This document shows positions 37,001 to 47,798 of a DNA stretch of 64,000 nucleotides, one piece after another (position 1 is the stretch's first letter; each line of letters begins with the position of its first letter). The position numbers and the translations under genes were made by a program. This DNA is from Anas platyrhynchos (taxonomy: Eukaryota; Chordata; Aves; Anseriformes; Anatidae), in contig NC_092589.1 of the NCBI RefSeq assembly GCF_047663525.1, forward strand, positions 30,873,001 through 30,937,000, in the 5' to 3' direction. The notes under the pieces were generated by a model. It made no database searches. It had not been told where the DNA came from and saw nothing but the letters and a program-made list of their open reading frames with translations.

Positions 37001-39006
37001 ATGGCTGTCTCCAACCCCTGCTGATCAAGGAGTGCTCCCCCGCACGGCGGCATTTACAGACCCTGCTGTGACACACCTGAGGAGAAAGCCATGCTCTCTC
37101 CACCCTACAGCCCCACTACAGCGGCTCCGGCAGACTCCTGGTAGGTAGAGCTGGCCCCAGTTTTCATATTGCCACTGCTGCTTCACTGACAATGCCAACA
37201 GGGACTATCGAGAACAAATTAAAGACAGGCCAGGCTGCAGAAAGTCACATTCTTCTCACTTGGGATTGTAAAAATGATAAACTCTACATTCGTTGCTGCT
37301 TTCATAGTACCAATAATGTCATTAATCTGCTGCAGTACTCCACTGACCACCTAGTATCCATCTCACAGAGACAGAACTGTGTTTTTCATCATCCTTCACC
37401 CTCTTTCATACTGGGGGTGCATGCCTGATTGGAGGCATGGGGGTACCTCTGCGGATGCCAGGAAGGGGTCTCAGAATTCCCCTCTCCCAGGTCCTTGGAA
37501 GAGGGGCTCACAATTAACATGATTGTATTCAGCAAGCTCTGTTATCTCCTGCGTTCCCATCATAGACTTGCTTTTCTTACAAGCCCGAAGTCAGATTTGT
37601 AATACATATATATATATTGGCCTTATCAGCAGGTTGTCTTTTAAAACTATGTGTACCTGGGATGGATGTACAGAGTACAATTTGTATAAGTATTTTCTGG
37701 CCCATTAACACTTGTACTGTTGAATGCAGGAATAGGCTGTTGCTGGAGGGACAGGTATGTTATGGAATACAGAAGAGCACCTACACCACTTCAGTTGTTG
37801 TATCTCTAACCAACATCAGTGTGCAAAGGTGCAAATTAAGGGATCTGCATGGTGTTTAGCTCGGAGCCTAATTTAATGAGTAGTTGTAAATAAAGTCTGT
37901 GCATTGCTAGAGCAGTTTGCTGGAGACAAAAGAGCCGTACCAGAGGCAAAGCAGGTCAATATGGTTAACCTACCGAATTTCATTGTATTGTGTAGATCTT
38001 TCTCATTGCTCTTAAAACTTAGTACTTATGTTCCTTTGCGTTGTCTTTGCCTGTCCTGACTTCTGGGATGTGCCAAACCTATGCAGTAAGGGAACACACC
38101 GTGCCAACCTGCTCTCTTGTCATCTCCTACCTGTCCTCACCTGCTGGTGCATCCAAAGGACAGCATTATTTCTGACACTGGAGGAGCAAGGAGCAAGCTG
38201 TGCCTTCTTCAGCAGGTACTTGCTTGGGTCAAAGGTTCATATGTAAGAGCATACTTTTGGCTGCCATCTTCCTCCTTCTGGAGAGAATGCCTAACTCTGC
38301 AGGAGTTCGAGTGGCGTCAATAGCATACTTTGGATGCCTGCTAATTACAAGAATCTGTAGATCTGCCACGCACTGCTACATTCACAGATTAGAAACGGAT
38401 CCCATTTTTGCAGAACAGTCCCTCAATTACTCATTAATTGGGGCTCCATGTGCTTGCCAACCTAGTCCAGGGGTCAAAGGAAGTTACTTCCTTGTAAGCA
38501 GAGTTGCTTGGTGTGGATCTTTCATATTTATTCCCCTTACTGGCATCTTCAAGACCCTAAAAAGAAGTTGGGCTTGAGAAGGAAGAGAGGTGGTCCGTGC
38601 CCTTTCTTGCTACAGGTGTGATGTCAAAGTGCACCAACAAACAAGTGGTATTAAGATGCCACATCCCATCTCCAGCCACCTGGCAGTTGTCCTGAATAAG
38701 AAAATGAAGACCCTGTTTAAAAGCAAGGGACTTCTTATCTGCTTGATGAAGACAAGCAGAAGAATTTCAGGATTAGACTTGCAGTCTATTGAAAAAAGCA
38801 TCTTTGTGGATCTGATGCATGCAAGGTGTCCTAATTTATGAAGACAAGAGCTGTAAGGTCCTTGAGTTTTAAGGATTGCTGTTGTCAGTATGCCATGTAC
38901 CTAAAGCTCAGAGAACTACCTTGAATATATAGGATGTTGGGTTCACTTAGAAAACTGACTTCATGTGTGCAATCCATTAAAATACACCTCCTTGGCCCAT
39001 CACACG

Positions 39007-39031
39007 AATGGGCGAGTGTGAATCGCCCATT
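39007..39031. repeat. Perfect 9-bp stem, 7-nt loop inverted repeat
   Basis: The arms AATGGGCGA (39007-39015) and TCGCCCATT (39023-39031) are exact reverse complements around the loop GTGTGAA. Each arm contains a CpG. No gene is adjacent, so no terminator or RNA function is implied. Confidence 0.9.
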
Positions 39032-41009
39032 GTTCAAGACTGGTTTGCAGCATTATTACTGGTAATGATTACAATTAAGACAGGCATAAAATAAGTACAG
39101 ATACTGCAAGTATCTGTAATGATTTCTTGTTTCACTTAAAGTTTTCATATCTCCTTAGTAAATCTGAATACAACTGCAGTGCCTAATTAACCCCAGTTTC
39201 GTTTCATTAGTATGCTGTAAACAAAAAAAAGAAACAGGTGTCTAGGCAGGTAGGTAACCTTCATAGTAAACAGTTCATCATAGGAAGAGACGTGTTTTTG
39301 TTTCAGCACTGAAAATGGTAAACACAGAGACATACAAAGAAACACCCTCCCCCCCTTTGCCAGATTCCTGGATGCCATCAGGACCTTCCCCTGGAGAAGC
39401 CTACAAGCTCGTAGCCTTCATTTTATTGCAATTATTTGTACGTTGTTATTTGCATGGCAATTAGCAATTATGAGGTTGCCATATGGCCCTAGCTGCCCAT
39501 TCTTTTCTGGATTGATGCAAGCTACGTGTAGCAATTTTTTCTTCCTGGTTTGTCAGAAACTCATCCAACAAAGCCTCTACAACTCACGTGGACCCCAGCT
39601 CATCAGCTAGCATCTGAGCAGCTTCCTAAAACACTTCCTTAAAAGGCTGCAACTTTCCTTTTAAAGTCTAAGAAAATCTGATCCAGTCAAGCATGTGAAA
39701 AAATGTGAACTGCTGGTCAGATATTGCACACACAGAAAAAATGTAAGTCATCTGTCCGTATCTGTCAACCAGAGACTTTTTCTTTCCAGGTGATGCTGAG
39801 AAGCACCTTCCTGTGAGGTCAGCCTTTGCAAGCAGGAACAGGATGTCTGTCAGGTGGATAGGCTGCCTCTGCTCCACACAGGCTTTCTGAATGCAACCTT
39901 GCAGCTGTGTGACAGGTAGGAGGACAGTTTCAACTGTAGAAATTTTGGCAATACTTTCAGTTCCTCTGGAGCTTTTTTCATCCTTTTCAGCAATGGAAAT
40001 GTTGTATCCATGATAACTAACAAGTTTAAAGCCCAAATAAGATGGAGATTCCTTGAATGAAACAGCCTTGCATCCATTCCTCTCCAGGCTGTGATCCTTA
40101 CATCAACTCTTATCACCATCCTGAGGCAGAAGGCAGCCTTTCCTAGAAAAAAAGTCAGAATCACTACACTCTTCCTTTTCTGATTTAAGACCTACTATGC
40201 TACAGAGACACTCCATTTCTCTTGACATCCTCCACTCACTGGTACTGGTGTGTTTATTTATTTGTATGTAAACAACCTTGAAAGAACACCCCTCCCAGGC
40301 TTGCAGTATCTCCTCCACCTAGCAAAGATACAATCATCACACAGACTAGGGCGTAAATAATGCAGCAGCAAGCCCCAGCCTCCCACTGGCAACAAGAACA
40401 CAGATCAGTGCAAAGTCACCTGAGCCTTGGGGACCCAAAAGGCTCCTGTCCTCCGGCTGCCTCCCCAGCCCTGCTCTGTTCCTGCTAGTGAATAATGAAG
40501 CCAAGGCTGTCCCCAGCAGTGTGGGATGCCCTTCCGTACATGTTCACAAACGCAGAGATCTTACAGCTCCAGGGCACAGATTACAGCTCTTTTGGACCAA
40601 AAGCCTGTTTCAGTCAGCAGTCGCATTATGAAGATAACTGCGTAAATTTACTGGTACTCAAGGCTTCTAAGTAAACATTAAAATTATTAAAAAGTGCTCT
40701 CCCCTTGTCAATGTTCATCCCAGAATCTTGCTCTGTGTTTTCAGAAGGGAATGGTCTCAGCCATCACTGCAGCATGTCATGCTGAATATCTGACTGCTAT
40801 CCAAAACTTGTTGGTCACCCAGTGGCACCTGGACTTTAGATGCAACATCAGATGCTTTCCAGACTCTCACTCTGCCTTAGTGATTTCTAGGAAATGTGGG
40901 TGAAATTACTTAATGTAAATTGATGTCATTGCCCTACTGCAGCTCTTACTGGGCAATGAAGGCAGTAATGAGGCCAGTGCTGGTTAAAATGCCCAATACG
41001 ACTAATGGC

Positions 41010-41098
41010 ATGGGTAAACATTTCTTTAATACTGATGAGTTGAAAGAAAAAATTAAAATGTAAGAATACTTGTATGTTTATATGGGTAAACATTTCTT
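41010..41098. repeat. 17-nt direct repeat, 72 bp apart
   Basis: ATGGGTAAACATTTCTT occurs at 41010-41026 and again at 41082-41098. The sequence between is AT-rich and does not itself repeat. Confidence 0.9.
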
Positions 41099-44000
41099 AT
41101 TATAAGTACTTTGAAGAGCTCTATGCATAAAGAGACATCCTGCTGGGTCTGCAGTGAGGGAAACCTCTGAGAAAGGGGCAGTGAGGAGTAGTGGGGGCAG
41201 ACAGTGTCTGCCTCCTCTTCCACCAGCAGACTTTTGCCAAGTATCCATCTTTCTACACTGCAGTTAGACTGTTACATTAAATTGGCCTTGTCAAACCACT
41301 GCAGATTTATGTCTGAGCATTGCCACCAGCTTGAAGATGGCTCGCTCCAGTTGAACTTGCACCTGCTCATACAGGGTTACAAGCTACACAGGCACAGGCT
41401 AACCACAGCAAAGCAGCTTTAAATCCAGATAACCACCCAAGAAGGACATGCCGATGACCATTTATGTTAAATTGGTAAAACATTCACAGGTAGACATGCT
41501 CTCTCTAAAGAATAAAAGAACCCACTTTCTGTTAAACTTGGGAGCATGGGGAAATGTATTCCAGCCTGCCATGCTTTCCAGCAGGGAGGAAAAAATGTCT
41601 ATCTGCTGCTGCCAGCCAGCCTCAGAAGCAGTGTTTGTGTCAGAAGCTGCCAAGGTGTGGGACTGGTTTCCTTCTGTCATGGTGTTTGACAGAATAATTG
41701 TGGTTCAGAAAAGAGCCACATCATGAAGGCAGAGGGTGAGGGCATGCTGCTGAGCACAGCTGGCCCTTGCTCATGTTGCTTCCAGGGACAGAGACTCCTG
41801 AGGCTCCCTCACGCTGCGAGTATGCCAGCCCTGAAAGCACACAGCACTTCTTCACCCAAGCCTGCCTGTGTACACGGCCAGGCTGTGGGAGCGTGGAGTC
41901 ATCTACCCCATGCTGATGTCTGTGCTCAGTGACCGCTCATCTCTTTAAACCTGCACAGCTCACCTGGAGCACCAGCCTCACAGTGTCCATCAAGCCTGAA
42001 CATCCCTTGGGGGGCAGACAAAAGAGTGGCAGCCCTTCGGGTCCAGCCATGAATCCTCCTGGACTCCCCTGATGTAGCCAGAGCATTCTGTATTCAGAGC
42101 AGGAGGTTGTGAACAAGCCACAGGAAAACTCACTGAGGTGGATGGGGAAGGGCAGAGAGGGCAGCCTACACCCTTCTTGGCCACTGACCTGCATCCACAG
42201 AAGGTGCCAGGTTTAGCCATGGCTCTGCCTCTCCAGCTGCCAGCGAGCTGAAGGCGTGGGTACAGGGACCAAGCTGTGACTTTCAAGGCAAAGAGAAATG
42301 AGGGGCAGGTAGCAAAGAGGTGCGAGAGAAATGGCAGGCGGATGAGCCCAGCCTCAGCCTCTGTGGCTGCTTTACAAAGAATATGGATGAAGTGACGTAG
42401 TGGAGAAAAATGAAACATAAAATCTTTTGGAAATTTGCATGCTATAAAGTTTAACTTTAACCCCAAGCTTGGTGATAAACAGAATGTATGAAATGTTTGG
42501 AAAAGTGTTGAAAAGACTATCAGACTAAACGGGTGCTCACAGATCTGGAGTGCCTACTGCCACAAAAATCTCAGGAACATAGTGGGGTGAGACCTGTGCC
42601 TTAGCTTATGATGAATGTAATTCTCTGTTGTTTGAGCACTGATGAGCTGAGGGGCAGAAAGAAATGCCCGCTGCTTTTTATACAGTGCTTTATTTAAGGC
42701 ATTTACACATTCAGTACTTCGACAGGCTAGCGCCTGTGATGCCAGCTCGGTTGTTGGTCTGTACTGCTATAAATTGCTCCCGCAGCAAGGCAGGATGCAG
42801 CATAAAAATGTGATGATACAAACACTTCGCTGTTTGTTGCTCAGGGCTGCCTGTTCACTTTGCTGTGTTATCTCTGCCTGTCCCCCTTCCACACCATCTG
42901 CACCGCGTGCCTGCGTCCCTGGCTCCTGGGGCAAAGCACGCTCAGTAGCTTTGCTCTTGCTGCCCTCCAACAGCCACTTTGCCAGCTTTCTAACTGCGGC
43001 ACGTGCTGGCCTATGTTCCTCCTGTTAATAATATTTCTTAGTGTGATTAATACCATCTTCTCCCCTCTTCTATCCAAAGATTACCGAGCATAATTCTTTG
43101 GAAGACACATTTTTCCTCGCCCCTGAGATAGCGAGGAGAGTGATGATTGTTCAAAAGGACTCCTTTGCCCTCTGCAATATCCAGCTGGCGTCCTGGCATT
43201 TGGGACAGCATTGCTGGCATTGTGCTGGGGCCAAGTCCGAGCAGTTCAGGCTGCCATGGCCCCCTCAGCACGGCTCCTCTGGCCGAAGCAGCCAGCAGCC
43301 GCCTTCACTGGGGGCTTTGGTCACAACCCACGGATGCTGGATGCTGCTATCGCGTTATCCGGGAGGCGGCTCCACCTAGCCCAGCACAGCAAGCAGTCAG
43401 TGGCTTTTCGGTGCCTGCAGAGACAACAAGGGTTTCCGAGTGAGAAAAAGCTCACATCTTTCTCCTTTTGAGGCTGAGACTCTGCCTGTTGTTACTCCTG
43501 CATTCTCCTGCCCTGTTGCTGTTCTGCGTAAAATTTACATTGGTAGGGCTCAGCACCTGGGGAGCCACAGGTACTCGCCGTTTCATTTTTCAGACTTGTT
43601 CTTAGTTTGGAGTTGCAATGAATGCTTATTGTGTCTGAGTAACAGAAAATGGGATTCTGTCAAATTCCAGCATTTGAATTTATGAACTTAACAGAAATTG
43701 GCTGCAGACTTGTCGTTGCAATGCATCCCACTGCACAGAACGACTGTAAACGTCTCCATGCAACCCTGCTCTGTGAGTATACGTACGTGCACGACACCGC
43801 ATCCTTTATTACTCATGAAACACATATCAATATTGTATTAATAAGTAGGCATTGATTTTCTACTGAGAACATAAAGATTTATGAAAGTAGGTGGTGCTGT
43901 GTGGCAGAAACTATGAAAGCAGTTTCTAGAAAATCTATGAAGTACTTTATATTTGAGATACAGAAAAATTTTCCATTCCAAATAAATCCAAATAGACAGT

Positions 44001-45898
44001 CCTTTGTGAATAATAGATTGCTTTCATATCAGGCAAGGGCAAGATTTAAGGGCATCTGGTTTGTGACAGAATGCAAATCTTGGTCCACGTTTGAACACAA
44101 ATGGCTTCCTTCGACATTATGGAGGGATTCAGGGAAGCTCCCAGTGGAGCAAGGAAAGTACAGGCTAAACACCTGCGCAATGGCCCTGAGCAAAAGGGCC
44201 AAGCTAAGCAAGCAGGGAGACATACCCCTGTCAGGCTGACAATACAACTCTCTGGTGGTCTTCAGAGTAGGAAAAAGTGTGTTTAAAATGTACCGATGCA
44301 GATCTGTTGCTAACAGCAAGAAGCAGAAGCTGTAATTAGGACCATTTAGAGTTCCCTGTCCATATTATGTCTCCCAGAGATAGGGATTGTAACAGGGCAT
44401 GAGATGTACATGTCCAGTGCTTGTCTTTTTTTATGCTGACACACAGGGTCAATCTTAGGACTTAGAAATTCTGCTACAGAAATAACCTTAGAAACCAGCT
44501 CATGGTTTCTGAGGTATTGGTTTCTGGTTCATGGAAACACCCTGTCTTGTTTCTCCATGATATCATACTCAACAGTTGTCAAGAACAAGTAGAAGAATAC
44601 ACCCCTGAAGCCTGGCATATCCCAGATACTCCAAAAGAAGCATTACATGCAACACAATCAGAAGTACAACTGCAGTCCCTGTAACTGATTTCTTCTTGTA
44701 CTGCATGAATCCTTAAATCCTGGAGAATATGCAGGCTGTGGATGTGTGTGTTTCTGCTGTATGTGCTACACAAAAGGATAAAGGACTTGGTGTGTTCTTC
44801 ACAGAGCTTTCTGCTGAAGTGTTCCTATACTTCAGCAAGGGAATGGGAACAAGAACTGGAAAGGTTTTAGAGAAGAAATATGTCAAACTAGAAAAGTCCT
44901 GGTAGTTTTATTTGTAATTAGCTGTTTCTATCTTTACAATTAATTCTTTGTCACTGTTACCACAAATGCCTTCAATTTCCTCTCTGTCCCCCAATGGCCT
45001 CTGAGTCATTAATATTCTGCTTTAAGCAAGTATCAGAGCTGTCATGAATTTCAAATCTCCCCAAGGAAGCTTTTTAAAATTGTAAGTAAGACCTGATACT
45101 GAGACTTATTAGCACCAAACTTGGAAACAAAGCTTCTGTGCAGGCAGTGATGACTCTTCAACTTACAGTTGCTGTCACCTTTTTTATCCTGAGATTTATA
45201 ATAAATGTGAATACCTCAAAGGATTTCTTTGATGCAACCAACATTTCCAGCTCTCATAAACTGCTGTTTATTGATAGAACTGGGATGGTGCCAGCATCTC
45301 AGATTTGAGTGATGAAGCTGAACTTCTAGGTCAGATTTAATTGCACCCATACTGAGATCTGTTCAGAAGAAATCCACTGAAAGTATCAGAGTGATAGTAC
45401 ACCTGAGCAAACACACTGCTGTGTGATAAAGAAACTGGAAATGTGTATACTAGCTAAAAGGCAGGTTATAAACTCCAGAGAGGTGCAATATCTAGATTGA
45501 GATCTAAAATTATCTACAGGACAGAAAGTCTTTCTTTATTAACTAAATGTCTTCTGCAGCCACTGCTTATAGGTGTTTTAAACTAGTACATCAGTCTGCA
45601 CCTGGGATCACACAGGTGCTAAATCACCTTAATGAGCTCACTCCAGAGAGGGTAAATCTCTCCCCTTGCTTGAACTAGAAAAGCTGTGAGGAAGGAAGGT
45701 CCCAATGTGAGATGATTACTAGAACCTGTAGCAGAAGCTTAAGCGCCATTGTGGCCCCGTCTAGCAGCTGTTCTGAACTGCTGGTGTAAGTGATTTGCAG
45801 CACAAGATAATAGGTAAATTTGAAATAGAGAGGCAGCTTTGGGGGAGCTGTGTGTCAGTGGTTTGCTGATGACACTGCTAAATAAACGTCTTTCCTTT

Positions 45899-46010
45899 AC
45901 AGAATCACACAATCATCTAGGTTGGAAGAGACCTTGAAGATCACCCAGTCCAACCTCTGATCTAACCCTAACCAGTCCTCCACTAAACCACGTCACTGAG
46001 CTCTACTCCT
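45899..46010 (-). mobile_element. CR1 LINE 3'-end fragment, reverse orientation
   Basis: AGAATCACACAATCATCTAG, then GGTTGGAAGAGACCTTGAAG and GTCCAACCTCTGATCTAACC, read as the reverse complement of an avian CR1 3' end. The CCACTAAACCACGTCACTGAGCTC-like continuation fits a known CR1 subfamily. The right limit is approximate. It lies about 1.7 kb upstream of the KIF26B start codon. Confidence 0.9.
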
Positions 46011-46329
46011 TGGTGACACATGGAGCAGAAGGGGTTACGAGAGGAAACCTCATGAACTTCCACACGAGGGATCCCAAAGAGATGGGAAAAAGCTTGGCTG
46101 CTTCTCAGAGCAGGTGTTAACCCCGAGACAGGGTTCTTGGTAGGGCTTCTTGCTGGAGTGACACTATAGTGTCTTGTTCTTTGGCCACCACAAAATAACG
46201 AGAGATGCAAAGATTTTAGCAGCAAGATCTCTCCAATTGGAGATTTTTGGTGCATCCCAGCTCCCGAAAATCCTCGCAGTCTATTTTGAATGACCCAAAC
46301 CACCGATAAACACCGTCACCCGTCAGGAG

Positions 46330-46790
46330 GGAGAGGCAGCTGGCAGCCGAGCCTCCTCAGGCTGGGCAGACCCGTGTGTTTCGGCACACCCCGAGCCCCT
46401 TCCCTCCCGGGCGGCGCTATGAACAGCTATGGACCGAGGGAGCCAGACCTCGCGCCAGCAACGGCCACCAACGGCCAGCAACGGCCGCCAACGGTCGCCA
46501 GCAACGGCCGCCCGCAGAGGGCGCTCGCCGCCCGCGAACGCCGCCGGCCCCGCCCGGCTCCGCAGCCGCCCCTGAGCGCATCTCCCCGCGCCTCCCGGTG
46601 CTGCCCGCTGGGCGGCCGGGGGCACGGCCCGGGGTGTCCGGGCTGCGGCTTCCCCAGCAGGAACGGCCGCGCCGAGCCGTGGCAGCGGAGGGGCAGCGGG
46701 GCACCGCGGAGGGCTCCCCGCCGCAGGGCTGCGCTGCTGGGGGTGGCAATAGGAGGGTGCGAAGGGGAGCGGGTCCCGGCGTGATCTGCC
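46330..46790. promoter_or_regulatory. CpG-rich block upstream of KIF26B
   Basis: CpG density rises sharply here compared with the AT-rich DNA to the left, then falls at about 46800-47040 before the main promoter island. It contains the 10-bp minisatellite described separately. Multiple overlapping open frames on both strands are a by-product of GC richness. It could be the shore of the KIF26B island, an alternative promoter, or the start of a non-coding transcript. The sequence alone does not decide. Confidence 0.6.
46456..46513. repeat. 10-bp GC-rich minisatellite (CAACGGCCR unit)
   Basis: ACGGCC or ACGGTC recurs exactly every 10 bp at 46461, 46471, 46481 and 46491. A fifth copy starts at 46504 after a 3-bp shift. 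Each unit carries at least one CpG. Confidence 0.93.
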
Positions 46791-47394
46791 CTCTCTGTCG
46801 CATCCCCCCTGTTTTGGCTGTCCCAGGGGGTCTGGGTTCGGCTCTTTATGGCACCCGTTTCTGAGAGAATCGGCAAGTTGAGGCGAGGAGGAAGATCTCT
46901 GAGGAGTGGTTGTGCTGTCTGCAGGGCTGGAGGTGAACAGGGAGCTGCGGCCAGATGCGCGTAGCCCACAGCCTGCAAACCGTGATTGTGGGGAAAGATG
47001 AACAGCGAAACGAGACTGTAGGGTTTTATTGTTAGGAGCTCAATTTATGACGCCCTCGGCCGCGAGTTAGATTAATACACACAGGATCGCAACACGGCGA
47101 AGGGCTGCCCGTGCCCGTCGCGGGGAGAGCTCGCTTCTTCCTTCGCAGCTCTTCGGGGCGGACTGCGAGCACTCGTGAAAGCCCCGAGCAGCGGCGAGTG
47201 ACCAATAACTGCGGTGCGAGCAACACGGTCCCCCCCCTACACACACACCCACACCCACCGCCCGCCCTTCGCAAGAAAAAGGGGGGCAAAAAATCTCCGG
47301 TGCCAATCAGGGCGCACCGCAAAATCGCAGGGACCCTCCCCGGCAGCGCCTCGCAGCCCCCGGCCCCTGCCCGAGCGAGGCTGCGGGCACGGCA

Positions 47395-47421
47395 GGAGGA
47401 GGAGGAGGAGGAGGAGGAGGA
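47395..47421 (+). repeat. (GGA)9 trinucleotide repeat
   Basis: Nine perfect GGA units lie in the promoter or leader of KIF26B. A purine-rich tract like this may vary in length between individuals. Confidence 0.95.
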
Positions 47422-47568
47422 GAGGCGGCTCCTCCTCCCGGGGACCGGCTCCCGGTATTTTTTTGGAGGCTTTGCTCGCAACTCGGTGACGGACCTGAAG
47501 GGGGGAACAAGTTGCGGCCGTAGCGGGGGCGGGAGGCTCGGCAGCCGCTGCGGGAGCGGCGGGGGGCG

Positions 47569-47625
47569 ATGAGGACGAGGCGGCCGGGGGACAGCCCCGC
47601 CGCGCAGCCCCTCGCCGAGCACTGA
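47569..47625 (+). other. Short upstream ORF in the KIF26B leader (18 codons)
   Basis: The frame runs from ATG at 47569 to TGA at 47623-47625 and encodes MRTRRPGDSPAAQPLAEH. It ends 110 nt before the main start codon. The context GGGCGATGAGG has G at +4 and G at -3, so it is moderately favourable. If the transcript begins upstream of it, it could reduce initiation at the main ORF. It is too short to claim a product. Confidence 0.5.
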
Positions 47626-47735
47626 GGGCGTCTCGGGGCTGAGCCACCCCGCGGCGGCGGAGGCGCTTCCCCGGGACCGCCGGCGCCCTCGGATGCGGCT
47701 GGGAGCCCGCTGGCACCCGGCGCTGCCGAGCCACC

Positions 47736-47798
47736 ATGACCTCGGTGGCCGGGACCAAGGAGCGGGGCGCGGGCACGGCGCGGAGCAGAAAATACGGG
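47736..47798 (+). CDS. KIF26B: KIF26B coding exon 1
   Basis: The coding part is 63 nt, 21 codons from the ATG in GCCACCATGA to the donor GGG|GTAAGT, ending in phase 0. It encodes [11 protein letters not shown] through SRKYG. Reading on without splicing meets TGA after 16 codons, which supports the intron. Confidence 0.95.

Larger units (their letters stand above)
26972..45897. other. Intergenic region between EFCAB2 and KIF26B
   Basis: I see no recognisable gene in these 19 kb. Identified contents are an A-rich repeat at 29364-29401, a CR1 fragment near 30580-31010, a short hairpin at 39007-39031 and a 17-nt direct repeat at 41010 and 41082. Several minus-strand open frames at 34608-35045, 35842-36120 and 39668-40036 translate into coding-looking but unrecognised protein. 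They are described as a finding and are not called as genes. Confidence 0.6.
47050..47735 (+). promoter_or_regulatory. KIF26B: KIF26B promoter and 5' leader within a CpG island
   Basis: The DNA is very CpG-rich from about 47050 through exon 2. It has two CCAAT boxes (47202-47206; 47303-47307, the latter in the NF-Y-like context CCAATCAG), a (GGA)9 tract at 47395-47421 and a GC box GGGGCGGG at 47526-47533. No convincing TATA box was seen; TATTTTTTTGG at 47456-47466 is a weak candidate. The features fit a TATA-less CpG-island promoter. The transcription start site is not determined; the leader may begin anywhere from about 47300 to 47560. Confidence 0.75.

Noticed and set aside
45962..45972. 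Telomere-like CTAACCCTAACC motif
   Set aside because: It is part of the reverse-oriented CR1 fragment, not an interstitial telomere repeat.
46290..46978. Several 100-180 codon frames on both strands in the CpG block upstream of KIF26B
   Set aside because: They overlap in multiple frames, are Arg/Pro/Ala-rich, and contain a translated 10-bp minisatellite. No family resemblance was seen.
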